Source: JALUZX01 sp964561605
GTDB taxonomy: Bacteria > Planctomycetota > UBA1135 > JALUZX01
Length of the DNA stretch: 43,605 nt
Direction: 5' to 3'
Assembly: GCA_964561605.1 (NCBI GenBank)
Contig: CAZLQD010000003.1
Span: 1-43,605, forward strand
Both the position numbers and the translations under genes were made by a program. Positions 6,674-14,615 of the stretch are shown in pieces (positions within the stretch are counted from its first letter, which is position 1; each line of letters begins with the position of its first letter). The notes under the pieces were generated by a model, which was given only the letters and a program-made list of their open reading frames with translations, had not been told where the DNA came from and ran no database searches.

Positions 6674-8446
6674 ATGTCCCGCACCGCTCTCCTTCTCGGG
6701 TTTCTCCTCCTCTTCGGGGGAGCCGCCGCCTGGCTCGTCCTTGGGGGAGGCGGGGGACCGGGGGGGCTCCTTCCCCCCACGCAGGAGGAGTCCTCCGGCG
6801 GTGCGGAGAAGGAGGCCGGGAAGGTCCCGGCCCTTCCCGGCGGGGAGAGGCCGAGGAGGGAGCTTCCCCCCGAGAATCGCCCCCCCCGCGGGAATAGGCC
6901 GGCGGCGGCGAGGAAGCTCTCCCTCCTGGTTTCCTGCCCCTTCCTGGGGGGGGCTCTCGCGGCGGAGGTGAGGCTTCTCTCCAGGGAGGGAAGGGTCCTG
7001 GCCCGGAGCCGGACGGGGGCCGACGGCCGGGGCGTCCTGGAACTTCCCTCCCCCGCGGAGGGGGCCGTCCTGGCGGTGGACCATCCCCGGTGTCTCCCCT
7101 GGAGGGGGTCGGTTCCGGAGGGACGGAAACTCCTGGAAGTCCGCCTGGAGGCGGCCGGGCGGATCACGGGCAAGGTCCTGGGAAGGGACGGGCGTCCCGC
7201 CGCCGGGGCCCGGGTCTTCGCCGGATCCGACCCTTCGTCCGGGAAGGTGCCCTCCGCCCTCACCGGCGGGGACGGCACCTTCCGGTTGGAGCGGGTCCGG
7301 CCCGGCCGCGTGGAGGTCACTTGTATCCTGGGTGCCGAATCCAGGACCAAGGTGGTCCTCCTGGAGAAGGGCGGGACGGCGGAGGCGCTCTTCGATTTCA
7401 CTCCCAAGGGGCCCCTCCTGGAAGGTTTCCTCCAGGACGCCTCGGGCCTTCCCTTGAAGGCCTGGTGGCTGGAGGTCCTGGATACGGCCGGGAAGGTGCG
7501 GGTCCTGGCCGAGACGGGCCGGGACGGGGAGTTCGAAGTGGAGCTTCCCGGCCCGGCGGAGGTGGAGCTCTTCGCCGCTTCCGGAAAGGATCCCGCCCTG
7601 GCCCGGGTCTTCCTGGGCCGGTTCCGGGTGGGCCGGGAGGGCCTTGCGGGGCTGAGGCTCTCTCTTGGGGCGGCCGGGCTGGCCGGCAGGGTCGTCCTCG
7701 AGGAGGGGGGGAGCCTTCCCGCGGGAACTGTGGTTGCGGTATGGCGGATGGAAAAGGCGGGCTGGGCCCTGGCGGGCCAGGTGGGGGCCTTCGACGGGGA
7801 AGGGAGGTTCTCCCTGGAGGGACTTCCCGCCGGCACCTACCGCCTTTCCGTCCGGGCGCCGGGCTTCCCGGACCTGCTCACCTGGGTGGGAGGGCTGGAT
7901 CGAGGCGTGAAGGACCTGGGCGACCTGGTCCTGACCCGGCGTGGGACGGGGGAACTTCTCTTCCTTTGCAGGGGAAAGGGCGGCCCTCCGCCCCGGACCT
8001 TCCAGGCCTGGCGGAAGGATGGAGACGCCTGGATCCCCCTGGAGCTTGTGCCCCGCGGGAAGCACCGTTTTCTCGCCCGGGCCCTTCCGGCCGGCCCGGT
8101 GGAGCTGCGGATCGAGGCCCCGGGCTTCGTTCCCGGCGAGCCGAAAGTGAAGATCGAGGCGGGAAAGGTCTCCCGGCTGACCTTGGAGTTCGTCAGGGGC
8201 TTTCCCGTGACCATCCGGGTGGAGCTTCCCGGGGGAGGGGAGGCGGAGAAGGTCTTCGGCCGTCTCTCCTCCAGGGGCCCCTGGATTCCGGCGAAGCGGA
8301 CCGGTCCGGGGCTCTGGACCTTCGCCGCCCTTCCCCGGGGGACCTATACGCTCCTGGTGAAGGTCCCGGGATACCGGGCGGCCCCGGTGGAGATCGGAGT
8401 CCCCCCGGGGGAGAGTCCGGCCGCCGTCGTGGAACTAGTCCGCTGA
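6674..8446 (+). CDS. Secreted or membrane-anchored protein with repeated carboxypeptidase-type regulatory domains
   Basis: 590 residues. The N-terminal hydrophobic segment (ALLLGFLLLFGGAAAWLVL) is followed by a Gly/Pro/Glu-rich linker (to ~residue 75). After that come several beta-sandwich units of the CarboxypepD_reg type, each with a G-x-V-x(n)-G-x-P/L start and a GxFxLxxxxPG end: ITGKVLGRDGRPAAGARVFA...GTFRLERVRPG, LAGRVVLEEGG...GRFSLEGLPAGTYRLSV, and a last unit ending PRGTYTLLVKVPGY. Such units are common in large extracellular planctomycete proteins and are usually structural. No catalytic motif is seen. ATG 6674 has GGGAGGAAAGAG in front. Its last 12 bases overlap the 3' end of the convergent DUF438 gene. 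A smaller-scale relative lies at 41462-43246. Confidence 0.75.
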   Translation: MSRTALLLGFLLLFGGAAAWLVLGGGGGPGGLLPPTQEESSGGAEKEAGKVPALPGGERPRRELPPENRPPRGNRPAAARKLSLLVSCPFLGGALAAEVRLLSREGRVLARSRTGADGRGVLELPSPAEGAVLAVDHPRCLPWRGSVPEGRKLLEVRLEAAGRITGKVLGRDGRPAAGARVFAGSDPSSGKVPSALTGGDGTFRLERVRPGRVEVTCILGAESRTKVVLLEKGGTAEALFDFTPKGPLLEGFLQDASGLPLKAWWLEVLDTAGKVRVLAETGRDGEFEVELPGPAEVELFAASGKDPALARVFLGRFRVGREGLAGLRLSLGAAGLAGRVVLEEGGSLPAGTVVAVWRMEKAGWALAGQVGAFDGEGRFSLEGLPAGTYRLSVRAPGFPDLLTWVGGLDRGVKDLGDLVLTRRGTGELLFLCRGKGGPPPRTFQAWRKDGDAWIPLELVPRGKHRFLARALPAGPVELRIEAPGFVPGEPKVKIEAGKVSRLTLEFVRGFPVTIRVELPGGGEAEKVFGRLSSRGPWIPAKRTGPGLWTFAALPRGTYTLLVKVPGYRAAPVEIGVPPGESPAAVVELVR

Positions 8447-9907
8447 GCCCTCTTCGTCCCACTGGAGGAGGCGCCTTTCCCCCTCCAGTTCCTTGATGCG
8501 GGTCACGTCCTGGACCACCTCGAGGGTTCCACGGAAGCGGCCCTGAGTATCCCTCACGGCGAAATAGCGGATATGGACGAGCTTCCCCTGGAAGCGGATC
8601 CAGAACTCCGCCGAGTCCCTTTCGCCCTTCTCGAAGGCCGAGAGGATCTTCTTCACCACGGGAAGGCTCTTGGGTGGGTGGCAGTTCTCCACCTTCCTTC
8701 CGATGACGCCCGGGCTCCTGGGGAAGATCCGCTCCTCCCCGCGGGAGTAGAAGCGCACCCGGTGTTCCTCGTCGGTGAAGCTCACCTCCAGGGGGAGGTG
8801 GGCGAAGAGGAGGTTCAACTGTTCCAGGGTCAGGGCCCCGGTGTTCAAGGGAAGGGCGCCTTCCCCGGCCGGGCCCGCCGGGGCTCCCGGTCCCCCCGCC
8901 CCGGAACCCGGGGAGGGGACCCACTCCGTGCCGGGAGTCGCGAAGGCGAAGCCGATCTCCTTTTCGCCGGCGTGGATCTTCTCCCACTCCTGGCGGGAGA
9001 GGGTGTCCAGGGCCATGGGGAAGAGGATGTGCTCTTCCTTGAAGATCATGTCGCCGGCCTTGCGGGCCAGCTCCCTTCCCTCGACGGAGAGTGCCGCCGT
9101 GTCCCCCTTTTCCAGGGCCTCCCGGCACCTCTTGCGGTGGGCCCGGATCTGGTCGTGGACCTCCCAGAGGACCTTGGGGGGAGCGGTGATTCCGTGCTCC
9201 TCCAGGAAGGGGAAGAGCTGGTATTCCTTTCTCTGGTAATGGACGTCGAAGGCCTCCAGTTCCTCCAGGAGGGAGGCCAGGCGGTCCTTTCTCTCCTCCA
9301 GGTTCTCCGGGCGGAGGCCGTCGAGGAGTCCCGAGAACTCGGAGAGCTTCTCCCGGAGCCCCCGGTTTTCCTCCATGAAGGTATGGACCGGATGGCCCGG
9401 CGGAGTCTTGGGGACCCCCTTTTCCCTCAGGGGGTCCTGGAAGATCTGCACGTGGAGATCGCAGAGCCTGGTGATCTCCGTCTCGGGCATTCCTTCCTGG
9501 ACGAGTTCCTGCTCCATCCTGGAAATCTCCATGGGATCCACCCCGGCGATGAGTTCGGCGAAGCGGGCCTTGAGTCCCTCCACGGGGGCTCCGGCGTGGA
9601 GGTCCTCGATGATCTTCTTGAGGGCTTCCCGGCGTTCCTCGGGCGTGGATGGAATTCCTTCCAGGACGACTTCCACTTCCCGGCCCGTTTGTTTCCGGAT
9701 TTCCTCCGCAAGGGCCCGGATCAAGTCTTCCAAGGGCATCCCGCCGACCCGGGCGGCCTTTCCCAGGGAGGTCATCCTTCCCAGGGTCTTCCTCAGGACC
9801 GGGCTCTTCAGGGCCTGGAACTTGGGGTTGGTCCGGGCCAGGAAGTCCACCAGGAAGGGGTATTCCTCTGTGAGGGTGTAGACGTTGGTGCCGGCCGTGA
9901 GCTTCAT
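8435..9907 (-). CDS. DUF438 protein: DUF1858 + DUF438 + hemerythrin + PAS
   Basis: 490 residues in a four-part architecture. Residues ~1-70 are a DUF1858-like domain (MKLTAGTNVYTLTEEYP...MPLEDLIRAL). Residues ~85-160 are DUF438. Residues ~170-310 are a hemerythrin domain with its histidine/acid ladder (FDVHYQRKEYQLFP, VHDQIRAH, EEHILFPMALD). After a Gly/Pro linker comes a PAS domain with the family motif GRKVENCHPPKS and RFRGTLEVVQDVT. Hemerythrin domains bind di-iron and O2 or NO; DUF438 proteins occur in anaerobes and are thought to sense redox or oxygen, with no kinase or output domain here. ATG 9907 follows AAGGAAGG. It is divergent from the NifX/MinD cluster across 263 bp that contains direct repeats, so co-regulation is plausible. 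Confidence 0.88.
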   Translation of the reverse strand: MKLTAGTNVYTLTEEYPFLVDFLARTNPKFQALKSPVLRKTLGRMTSLGKAARVGGMPLEDLIRALAEEIRKQTGREVEVVLEGIPSTPEERREALKKIIEDLHAGAPVEGLKARFAELIAGVDPMEISRMEQELVQEGMPETEITRLCDLHVQIFQDPLREKGVPKTPPGHPVHTFMEENRGLREKLSEFSGLLDGLRPENLEERKDRLASLLEELEAFDVHYQRKEYQLFPFLEEHGITAPPKVLWEVHDQIRAHRKRCREALEKGDTAALSVEGRELARKAGDMIFKEEHILFPMALDTLSRQEWEKIHAGEKEIGFAFATPGTEWVPSPGSGAGGPGAPAGPAGEGALPLNTGALTLEQLNLLFAHLPLEVSFTDEEHRVRFYSRGEERIFPRSPGVIGRKVENCHPPKSLPVVKKILSAFEKGERDSAEFWIRFQGKLVHIRYFAVRDTQGRFRGTLEVVQDVTRIKELEGERRLLQWDEEGSAD

Positions 9908-10002
9908 GGTTTCCTTCCTTGGTCAGGCAGTTCGTTCGGGGTCGGGCCTTTTCTAGGATATGGAAGAGGGGGGGACAAGTTGGAAGGAAAGGTTTTATGG
10001 CT

Positions 10003-10046
10003 GCAAAATGCAACCATAAGTTAGTTATGAAGCAAATTGCAACCAT
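10003..10046. promoter_or_regulatory. Candidate operator: 15-bp direct repeats in the divergent DUF438/NifX promoter region
   Basis: GCAAAATGCAACCAT at 10003-10017 and GCAAATTGCAACCAT at 10032-10046, one mismatch, 29 bp apart start to start, near three helical turns. They sit in an AT-richer patch (9990-10050) of the only intergenic space between the sensor gene and the cluster. I cannot match the motif to a known regulator. On the plus strand TACACT at 10147-10152 could be a -10 box giving a very short leader before ATG 10171. Confidence 0.45.
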
Positions 10047-10170
10047 CGGTTTCTCCAGCCGATGGCTGCGAAAAGAGGGCCTTTCGTTTCCAACCTCTTG
10101 GAAGAAAAGAGGAAACGTCCAAGCGGGGAAGAAAGGGGGGGTCCGGTACACTCCTTGCTGAAAAATAGCC

Positions 10171-10602
10171 ATGAAAGTCGCCTTTCCCATCCAGAGGGGC
10201 CGGATCTCTCCGGTCTTCGACAGTTGCGGAAGGCTCCTTCTCGTGGAGGACCGGAAGGGGGCCGGAAGAGTCAGGGAGGAGGTCTCCCTGGCCGGCCTCG
10301 ACCGGTTCGAAAGGGCACCCAGGCTCAAAGACCTGGGTGTGGACGTCCTGGTCTGCGGAGGGCTTTCCCCCTGGGTGGCCTCCCAGGTGGAGAGCCTGGG
10401 GATCGGGTTGATTCCCTGGGTGGCCGGGCCCGTGGAGGAGGTTGTGGATGCCTTCTTCCTGGGAAGGCTTCCCAGCCGGGCCTTCACGATGCCCGGGTGC
10501 AGGTGGGCGGGAGGCCGCCGGGGGAGAGGGGGCGGTCACAGGCGGGGCCGGGGAAGGGGCGGATCCTGGGGACCGTCCATTTCGAGAGGGCCTGCCTGGT
10601 GA
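10171..10602 (+). CDS. NifX/NafY-like (Nitro_FeMo-Co fold) protein with an Arg/Gly-rich tail
   Basis: 143 residues. The first ~110 residues fit the dinitrogenase iron-molybdenum cofactor family: MKVAFPIQRGRISPVFDSCGRLLLVE, then LKDLGVDVLVCGGLSPWVASQVESLGIGL and VEEVVDAFFLGRLP. In nitrogen fixers such proteins bind Fe-S or FeMo cofactors; free-standing ones next to MinD-ferredoxin ATPases occur in many anaerobes with unproven function. The last ~30 residues (GGRRGRGGGHRRGRGRGG) are an unusual basic Gly/Arg tail that echoes the DUF5320 protein next door. No clear Shine-Dalgarno before ATG 10171. First of three paralogues in this cluster. Confidence 0.8.
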   Translation: MKVAFPIQRGRISPVFDSCGRLLLVEDRKGAGRVREEVSLAGLDRFERAPRLKDLGVDVLVCGGLSPWVASQVESLGIGLIPWVAGPVEEVVDAFFLGRLPSRAFTMPGCRWAGGRRGRGGGHRRGRGRGGSWGPSISRGPAW

Positions 10603-10648
10603 GAGGAAAAACCGGAAAAATTCCTAGAAAAATGAAAAGGAGGGAACC

Positions 10649-10975
10649 ATGCCTGGATTCGACAGGACGGGACCCCTTGGAATGGGGCCCATGACAGGAC
10701 GGGGCCTGGGCCTCTGCGGCCGGGGATCCTCCTGGGGCCGGGGCTACGGGCGGCCTTGGGGCTACGGCCGGGGTTTCGGCCGGGGCCTTGGAAGGGGGCT
10801 CGGCAGGGGCTTCGGCCGCGGCTGGTGGGGTGCCGGATACGGCGCCGCCTGGACGCCCTGGTGGGGGGCTCCCCCTCCGGCGGGGGATCCCTTGGCCCAG
10901 GAGGTGGAGGACCTTCGCAAGGAGAACGAAGACCTGAGAAAGCGCTTGGAAGAACTGGAACGGGAGAGGTCCTGA
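10649..10975 (+). CDS. DUF5320 protein
   Basis: 108 residues. The start MPGFDRTGPLGMGPMTGRGLGLC is the hallmark of DUF5320, small proteins found beside NifX-like and MinD-ferredoxin genes in anaerobic bacteria and archaea. Residues ~25-70 are Gly/Arg/Trp-rich and low-complexity. The C-terminus (DPLAQEVEDLRKENEDLRKRLEELERE) is a short predicted coiled coil, suggesting oligomerisation. Function unknown. ATG 10649 follows AAAGGAGGGAACC. A strong terminator-like hairpin directly follows the gene. Confidence 0.85.
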   Translation: MPGFDRTGPLGMGPMTGRGLGLCGRGSSWGRGYGRPWGYGRGFGRGLGRGLGRGFGRGWWGAGYGAAWTPWWGAPPPAGDPLAQEVEDLRKENEDLRKRLEELERERS

Positions 10976-10981
10976 GAGAGT

Positions 10982-11027
10982 CCCCGGTCCCGGGCGGAGG
11001 TTTTCCCCCCGGGACCGGGGTCTTCGT
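10982..11027 (+). terminator. Strong intrinsic terminator or attenuator inside the NifX/MinD cluster
   Basis: Perfect 13-bp inverted repeat, CCCCGGTCCCGGG (10982-10994) and CCCGGGACCGGGG (11008-11020), 13-nt loop, followed by TCTTCGTT. It separates the DUF5320 gene from the next NifX-like gene, so the downstream genes may be transcribed at a lower level or from their own start. Confidence 0.7.
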
Positions 11028-11075
11028 TACCTGCCTCGATTCGACTTCCTGCGGGAGCCAACCTGGAGGTTGCCC

Positions 11076-11438
11076 ATGAAAGTGGCCGTGACCAGTACCG
11101 GACCGGACCTGGAGAGCGCCGTGGACCCTCGTTTCGGCAGGGCCCGGTATATCCTGATCGTCGATACGGAGAGCGGTGATTTCGAGACCCTGGACAACGA
11201 GGCCAACATGAACGCCACGGGCGGGGCGGGCGTGCAGGCCGCCCAAGCCGTGGCGGACAAGGGGGTTTCCTGGCTGATCACGGGAAACGTGGGCCCCCGT
11301 GCCTTCCAGGGGCTCCAGGCTGCGGGGATCAGGATCGCCATCGGCGCCGAGGGAACGGTGGCCCAGGCCGTGGATGCCTTCCGGAAGGGGGAACTCCGGG
11401 AAGCCTCCGACGCCAACGTGGAAGGCCACTGGCAGTAA
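11076..11438 (+). CDS. NifX-like (Nitro_FeMo-Co fold) protein
   Basis: 120 residues, a compact, textbook member of the family: MKVAVTSTGPDLESAVDPRFGRARYILIVD (the DPRFGRA motif near residue 20), then NATGGAGVQAAQAVADKGVSWLITGNVGPRAFQGLQAAGI and AVDAFRKGEL. It lacks the basic tail of the first paralogue. ATG 11076 is favoured over the TTG two codons earlier because GGAGG lies 7 nt upstream. Likely role: binding or carrying a metal cluster or sensing its supply, inferred from the fold and from the ferredoxin-ATPases downstream. Confidence 0.88.
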   Translation: MKVAVTSTGPDLESAVDPRFGRARYILIVDTESGDFETLDNEANMNATGGAGVQAAQAVADKGVSWLITGNVGPRAFQGLQAAGIRIAIGAEGTVAQAVDAFRKGELREASDANVEGHWQ

Positions 11439-11455
11439 CCCCCGGGAGGTGAACC

Positions 11456-11872
11456 ATGGCGGGAGGAAATTCCGGGGAATCCGGGGCGGATAGAGTGAAG
11501 GTTGCCGTTCCTTCCCTCCTCCCTGGAGGGCTGGAAGCCCAGGCGTCCCCCCACTTCGGCCGTTGTGAGTGTTTCACCATCGTGGAACTGGAAGGCGGAG
11601 AGATCCTGGACGCCTACGTGGCGTCCAATCCTCCCCACTCCCAGGGGGGGTGCCTCACGCCGGTCCGGACGGTGGCGGCCGAGGGGGCCCGGGCCGTGAT
11701 CGTGCGGGGAATCGGATTCAGGCCCCTCCTCGGATTCCGCCAGGCCGGAATGGAGGTCTACCTGGGGCCGCCGGGGAGCGTGGAAGAGGCCGTCCGGGCC
11801 TTTGCCAGGGGTGAGCTGGATCCTCTTCCCGAGGACTTCGTCTGCGGGGGAGGGGGAGGCCGGGGGGACTGA
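11456..11872 (+). CDS. NifX/NifB C-terminal-like (Nitro_FeMo-Co fold) protein
   Basis: 138 residues, the third paralogue: VKVAVPSLLPGGLEAQASPHFGRCECFTIVEL, PPHSQGGCLTPVRTVAAEGARAVIVRGIGFRPLLGFRQAGM, AVRAFARGEL. It keeps cysteines absent from the second copy (FGRCECF and GGCLTP) that could ligate metal. It has a ~13-residue N-terminal extension (MAGGNSGESGADR) and a C-terminal glycine run. ATG 11456 follows GGGAGGTGAACC, and its stop overlaps the next start by one base (TGATG). Confidence 0.86.
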   Translation: MAGGNSGESGADRVKVAVPSLLPGGLEAQASPHFGRCECFTIVELEGGEILDAYVASNPPHSQGGCLTPVRTVAAEGARAVIVRGIGFRPLLGFRQAGMEVYLGPPGSVEEAVRAFARGELDPLPEDFVCGGGGGRGD

Positions 11873-12717
11873 TGTCCTTCACCCTGGCCGTGGCCTCCGG
11901 CAAGGGGGGGACGGGGAAGACCTTCGTTTCGGTCAACCTGGCCCTGGCGGCGGGGGCGCCCCTGGTTCTCCAGGACTGCGACGTGGAGGAGCCCAACGAC
12001 CACCTCTTTCTGAGCCCCCGGTGGGAGGGAGAGGAGCGGGTCTCCCTTCCCGTGCCGGAATTCGACCTGGAGAAATGCACCCTTTGCGGGGCCTGCCGCG
12101 AGGCGTGCCGGTTCCACGCCATCGCCATCCTGGGCGACAAGCCTCTCCTCTTTGCAGAGCTCTGCCACAGCTGCGGGGCCTGCGTGGAGGTCTGCCCCAC
12201 GGGGGCCATCACGGAAAAGCCCAGGACCTTCGGTTCCATCGCCCGGGGGCGGCGGGAAGAGGTCCGTTTCTTCCAGGGAAAGCTGGACGTCGGCGAGGCC
12301 CGCTCTTCCCCCCTCGTGGAAGCGGTGCGGCGCAAGACCGTCGAAGACCTCCCGGTGATCGCAGATTGTCCGCCCGGCACGTCCTGTCCGGTCGTAGCGG
12401 GGGTAACGGGAGCCGATTACGTTCTTCTGGTCACCGAGCCCACTCCCTTCGGTCTCCACGATCTCGAGCTGGCCGCCGAGATGGTGAGGACCCTGGAGAT
12501 TCCTGCCGGTGTGGTGATCAACAAGGCAGGCCTGGGAAAGGGTGGCGTGGAGGAGTTCTGCCGGGAGAAGAACCTTCCCGTCCTGGCCCGGATCCCTTTC
12601 GACAGGGAGGTGGCCAGGGTGGTCTCTTCGGGGGGGCTGGTCTGCCGGGAGATCGCCGGGATGGAGCGCCTCTTCCGGGATCTCTGGAAGAGGATCCTCC
12701 GGGAGGGGGGAGCATGA
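11872..12717 (+). CDS. MinD/Mrp superfamily ATPase with inserted 2[4Fe-4S] ferredoxin domain (first of a pair)
   Basis: 281 residues. Deviant Walker A ASGKGGTGKTFVSVNLA at the N-terminus; CDVEEPND follows. Residues ~63-110 hold two ferredoxin motifs, CTLCGACREACRFHAI and CHSCGACVEVCPTGAI, each CxxCxxCxxxC. The ATPase then resumes with DCPPGTSCPVVAGV and LVTEPTPFGLHDLELA, the usual closing motifs. Such ferredoxin-inserted MinD proteins occur as tandem pairs in anaerobes, and roles in Fe-S or metal-cluster delivery by analogy with Mrp/Nbp35 are plausible but unproved. Overlaps its neighbours by 1 and 4 bases, so the set is almost certainly co-translated. Confidence 0.9.
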   Translation: MSFTLAVASGKGGTGKTFVSVNLALAAGAPLVLQDCDVEEPNDHLFLSPRWEGEERVSLPVPEFDLEKCTLCGACREACRFHAIAILGDKPLLFAELCHSCGACVEVCPTGAITEKPRTFGSIARGRREEVRFFQGKLDVGEARSSPLVEAVRRKTVEDLPVIADCPPGTSCPVVAGVTGADYVLLVTEPTPFGLHDLELAAEMVRTLEIPAGVVINKAGLGKGGVEEFCREKNLPVLARIPFDREVARVVSSGGLVCREIAGMERLFRDLWKRILREGGA

Positions 12718-13610
12718 AGCAGATCGTCGTTCTCTCCGGGAAGGGGGGGACGGGGAAGACCTCCTTCCTCGCCTCCATGGCGGCCCTGGCGGGGGAGTCG
12801 GTCCTGGCGGACTGCGACGTGGACGCCTCCAACCTGGCAATCCTGGCGGGAGGATTGGAGGGGGAGGAGGAGCCTTTCTTCGGCGAAGGTGTCGCCCGGG
12901 TGGACCCGGACCTTTGCACCCTTTGCGGGAAGTGCGAGGAATCCTGCCGCTTCGGGGCGATCTCCCTTCCCAGGGGGGAGGAGGGTCGCCCGGCGGGCCC
13001 CGCCCGGGTCCGCGAGATCGCCTGCGAAGGGTGCGGGCTTTGCGCCCTGGTCTGCCCCGGGAAGGCGATCTCCATGGAGGAGCGCCGTTCCGGGACTTTG
13101 GTGGTCTCCCGGTCCCGCCACGGGCCGATCGTCCACGCCAGGCTCAGGCCCGGCGAGGGAAACAGCGGGAAGCTCGTGGCCATGGTGAGGGAGAAGGCCA
13201 AGGGCGTGGCGGCGGAGAGAGGCCTGGACCTGGTCCTGGTGGACGGGTCCCCCGGCATAGGGTGTCCCGTCATCTCCTCTCTCGCCGCCGTGGACGGGGC
13301 CTTTCTCGTGGTGGAGCCCAGTGTTTCCGCCCTCCATGATCTGGAGAGGATTCTCCAGCTCCTGGAGCGGTTCCGGGTCCGGGCTTGCCTGGTTCTGAAC
13401 AAGTGGGACCTCCACCCTGCCGCGGGAGAGGAGATCCTGGCTCTTTGCAGGGAGCGGGATGTTCCCCGGGCGGGTAAGATTCCCTTCGACCCCCTCTTTC
13501 TCGACGCCCTCCTGGAAGGTCGTTCCATCGTGGAATACGCTCCCGGGAGCCCCCCGGCCGCGGCCGTGGAGGACGCCTGGCGGGAGGGCCGGAGGATCCT
13601 CGGGTTCTAG
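12714..13610 (+). CDS. MinD/Mrp superfamily ATPase with inserted 2[4Fe-4S] ferredoxin domain (second of a pair)
   Basis: 298 residues, paralogue of the preceding protein: SGKGGTGKTSFLASMAA, DCDVDASNLAIL, then CTLCGKCEESCRFGAI and CEGCGLCALVCPGKAI, and DGSPGIGCPVISSLAAVD with VEPSVSALHDLERIL. All eight cysteines of each ferredoxin insert are present. The pair probably forms a heterodimer, as the two genes overlap in ATGA. The N-terminal lysine of the deviant Walker A (SGKGG) is kept, so ATP-driven dimerisation is expected. Confidence 0.9.
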   Translation: MKQIVVLSGKGGTGKTSFLASMAALAGESVLADCDVDASNLAILAGGLEGEEEPFFGEGVARVDPDLCTLCGKCEESCRFGAISLPRGEEGRPAGPARVREIACEGCGLCALVCPGKAISMEERRSGTLVVSRSRHGPIVHARLRPGEGNSGKLVAMVREKAKGVAAERGLDLVLVDGSPGIGCPVISSLAAVDGAFLVVEPSVSALHDLERILQLLERFRVRACLVLNKWDLHPAAGEEILALCRERDVPRAGKIPFDPLFLDALLEGRSIVEYAPGSPPAAAVEDAWREGRRILGF

Positions 13611-13656
13611 GGTCCGTCCCGTTCCGGGGGGGCCCCTTTCCACCGGGGAGGTGTAT

Positions 13657-14484
13657 ATGCGGGTAACCGTTCTCGTCGAGGACCAGTCGCCGGACCCGGA
13701 ACTCCGGGTCGAACACGGCCTTTCTCTTCTCCTGGAATTCGAGGGAGGGCGGATCCTCCTGGACGCCGGGCAGGGAAAGGAGACCCTGGTCCACAACATG
13801 AAGGCCCTGGGCCTGGATGCATCCGAACTGGACGCGGTGTTTCTCAGCCACGGGCACTACGACCACGCCGGAGGGCTCCTCGCCCTGGCCCGCTGGAAGA
13901 AGGGCCTTCCCCTCTACGCAAGTCCCCTGGTCTTCCAGGAGAGCTGGGAGCTCATTCCCGGCCGTCCCCCGAAACCCGTGGGAGCCGGGCTTCTCCGGGA
14001 GGACCTGGAGAGGTGCGGCGTCTCCTTCCGTCCCGTCCAGGGGATGGTGGAGATCCTCCCGGGAGCCTGGGCCTTCGGGCCGATTCCCGGCCCCTGGACC
14101 CACGCCATGAAGGGGTTCTGGCTGGATCCGGAGGGGAAGAATCCCGATCCCTTCCGTCACGAGAGCATCCTGGTGGTGCGGGAAGAAGGGGGGCGGGCCC
14201 TCTTGTTCACCGGCTGTTGCCACAGGGGAACGGCCAATTCGTTGAGGGCGGCGGAGAGGATCCTCCAGGGCGGGGAGGTGGAAATCCTCCTGGGAGGACT
14301 CCACCTCAGGAGTGCGCCTCCCGGGGAGAGGGAGGCCGCTCGGAGGTCCCTGGCGGAGGCGGGCGTGAAAACCCTCTGGATCGGCCACTGCACGGGGGAT
14401 TCCGTGGTGGAAGAATTCGCCCGGGGGAAGGACTTCCAGGTCGTTCGGCTCCAGGCGGGAAGGGTCCTGGATTCCCGCTCCTGA
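13657..14484 (+). CDS. Metallo-beta-lactamase fold hydrolase, COG1237 type
   Basis: 275 residues. Metal site: SHGHYDHAGG (HxHxDH) near residue 65, a later GCCHRG, and GGLHL as the third histidine region. The N-terminus MRVTVLVEDQSPDPELRVEHGLSLLLE and the CCHRGTANSL motif match the COG1237 group, annotated as a dihydropterin-ribofuranosyl-aminobenzene phosphate synthase in methanogens; that reaction should not be assumed here. This gene commonly accompanies NifX/MinD-ferredoxin clusters in anaerobes. ATG 13657 follows GGGGAGGTGTAT, 46 bp after the second ATPase, so it is likely the last gene of the operon. Confidence 0.85.
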   Translation: MRVTVLVEDQSPDPELRVEHGLSLLLEFEGGRILLDAGQGKETLVHNMKALGLDASELDAVFLSHGHYDHAGGLLALARWKKGLPLYASPLVFQESWELIPGRPPKPVGAGLLREDLERCGVSFRPVQGMVEILPGAWAFGPIPGPWTHAMKGFWLDPEGKNPDPFRHESILVVREEGGRALLFTGCCHRGTANSLRAAERILQGGEVEILLGGLHLRSAPPGEREAARRSLAEAGVKTLWIGHCTGDSVVEEFARGKDFQVVRLQAGRVLDSRS

Positions 14485-14535
14485 GGAGTGCGGGCGGGGG
14501 ATTCCCGCCCTGGACTCGACGGCGTCCTCCCTGGT

Positions 14536-14584
14536 AGAAAAAGGCCCCCCCCTTGGCCTTCCCTTGGCGGCCGGGGGGCTTTCG
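14536..14584 (+). terminator. GC-rich hairpin with T-run after the metallo-beta-lactamase gene
   Basis: AAAGGCCCCCC pairs with GGGGGGCTTT (one bulged G) around a loop containing a second short repeat (TTGGCC/GGCGGCC). It reads as the terminator of the NifX/MinD operon. A promoter-like pair TGGACT (14511-14516) and TAGAAA (14535-14540), 18 bp apart, abuts it, so the hairpin could instead lie in the symporter leader. Confidence 0.55.
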
Positions 14585-14615
14585 TGTCTCCCCAAAGCGT
14601 GACGGCGAGGAACCC

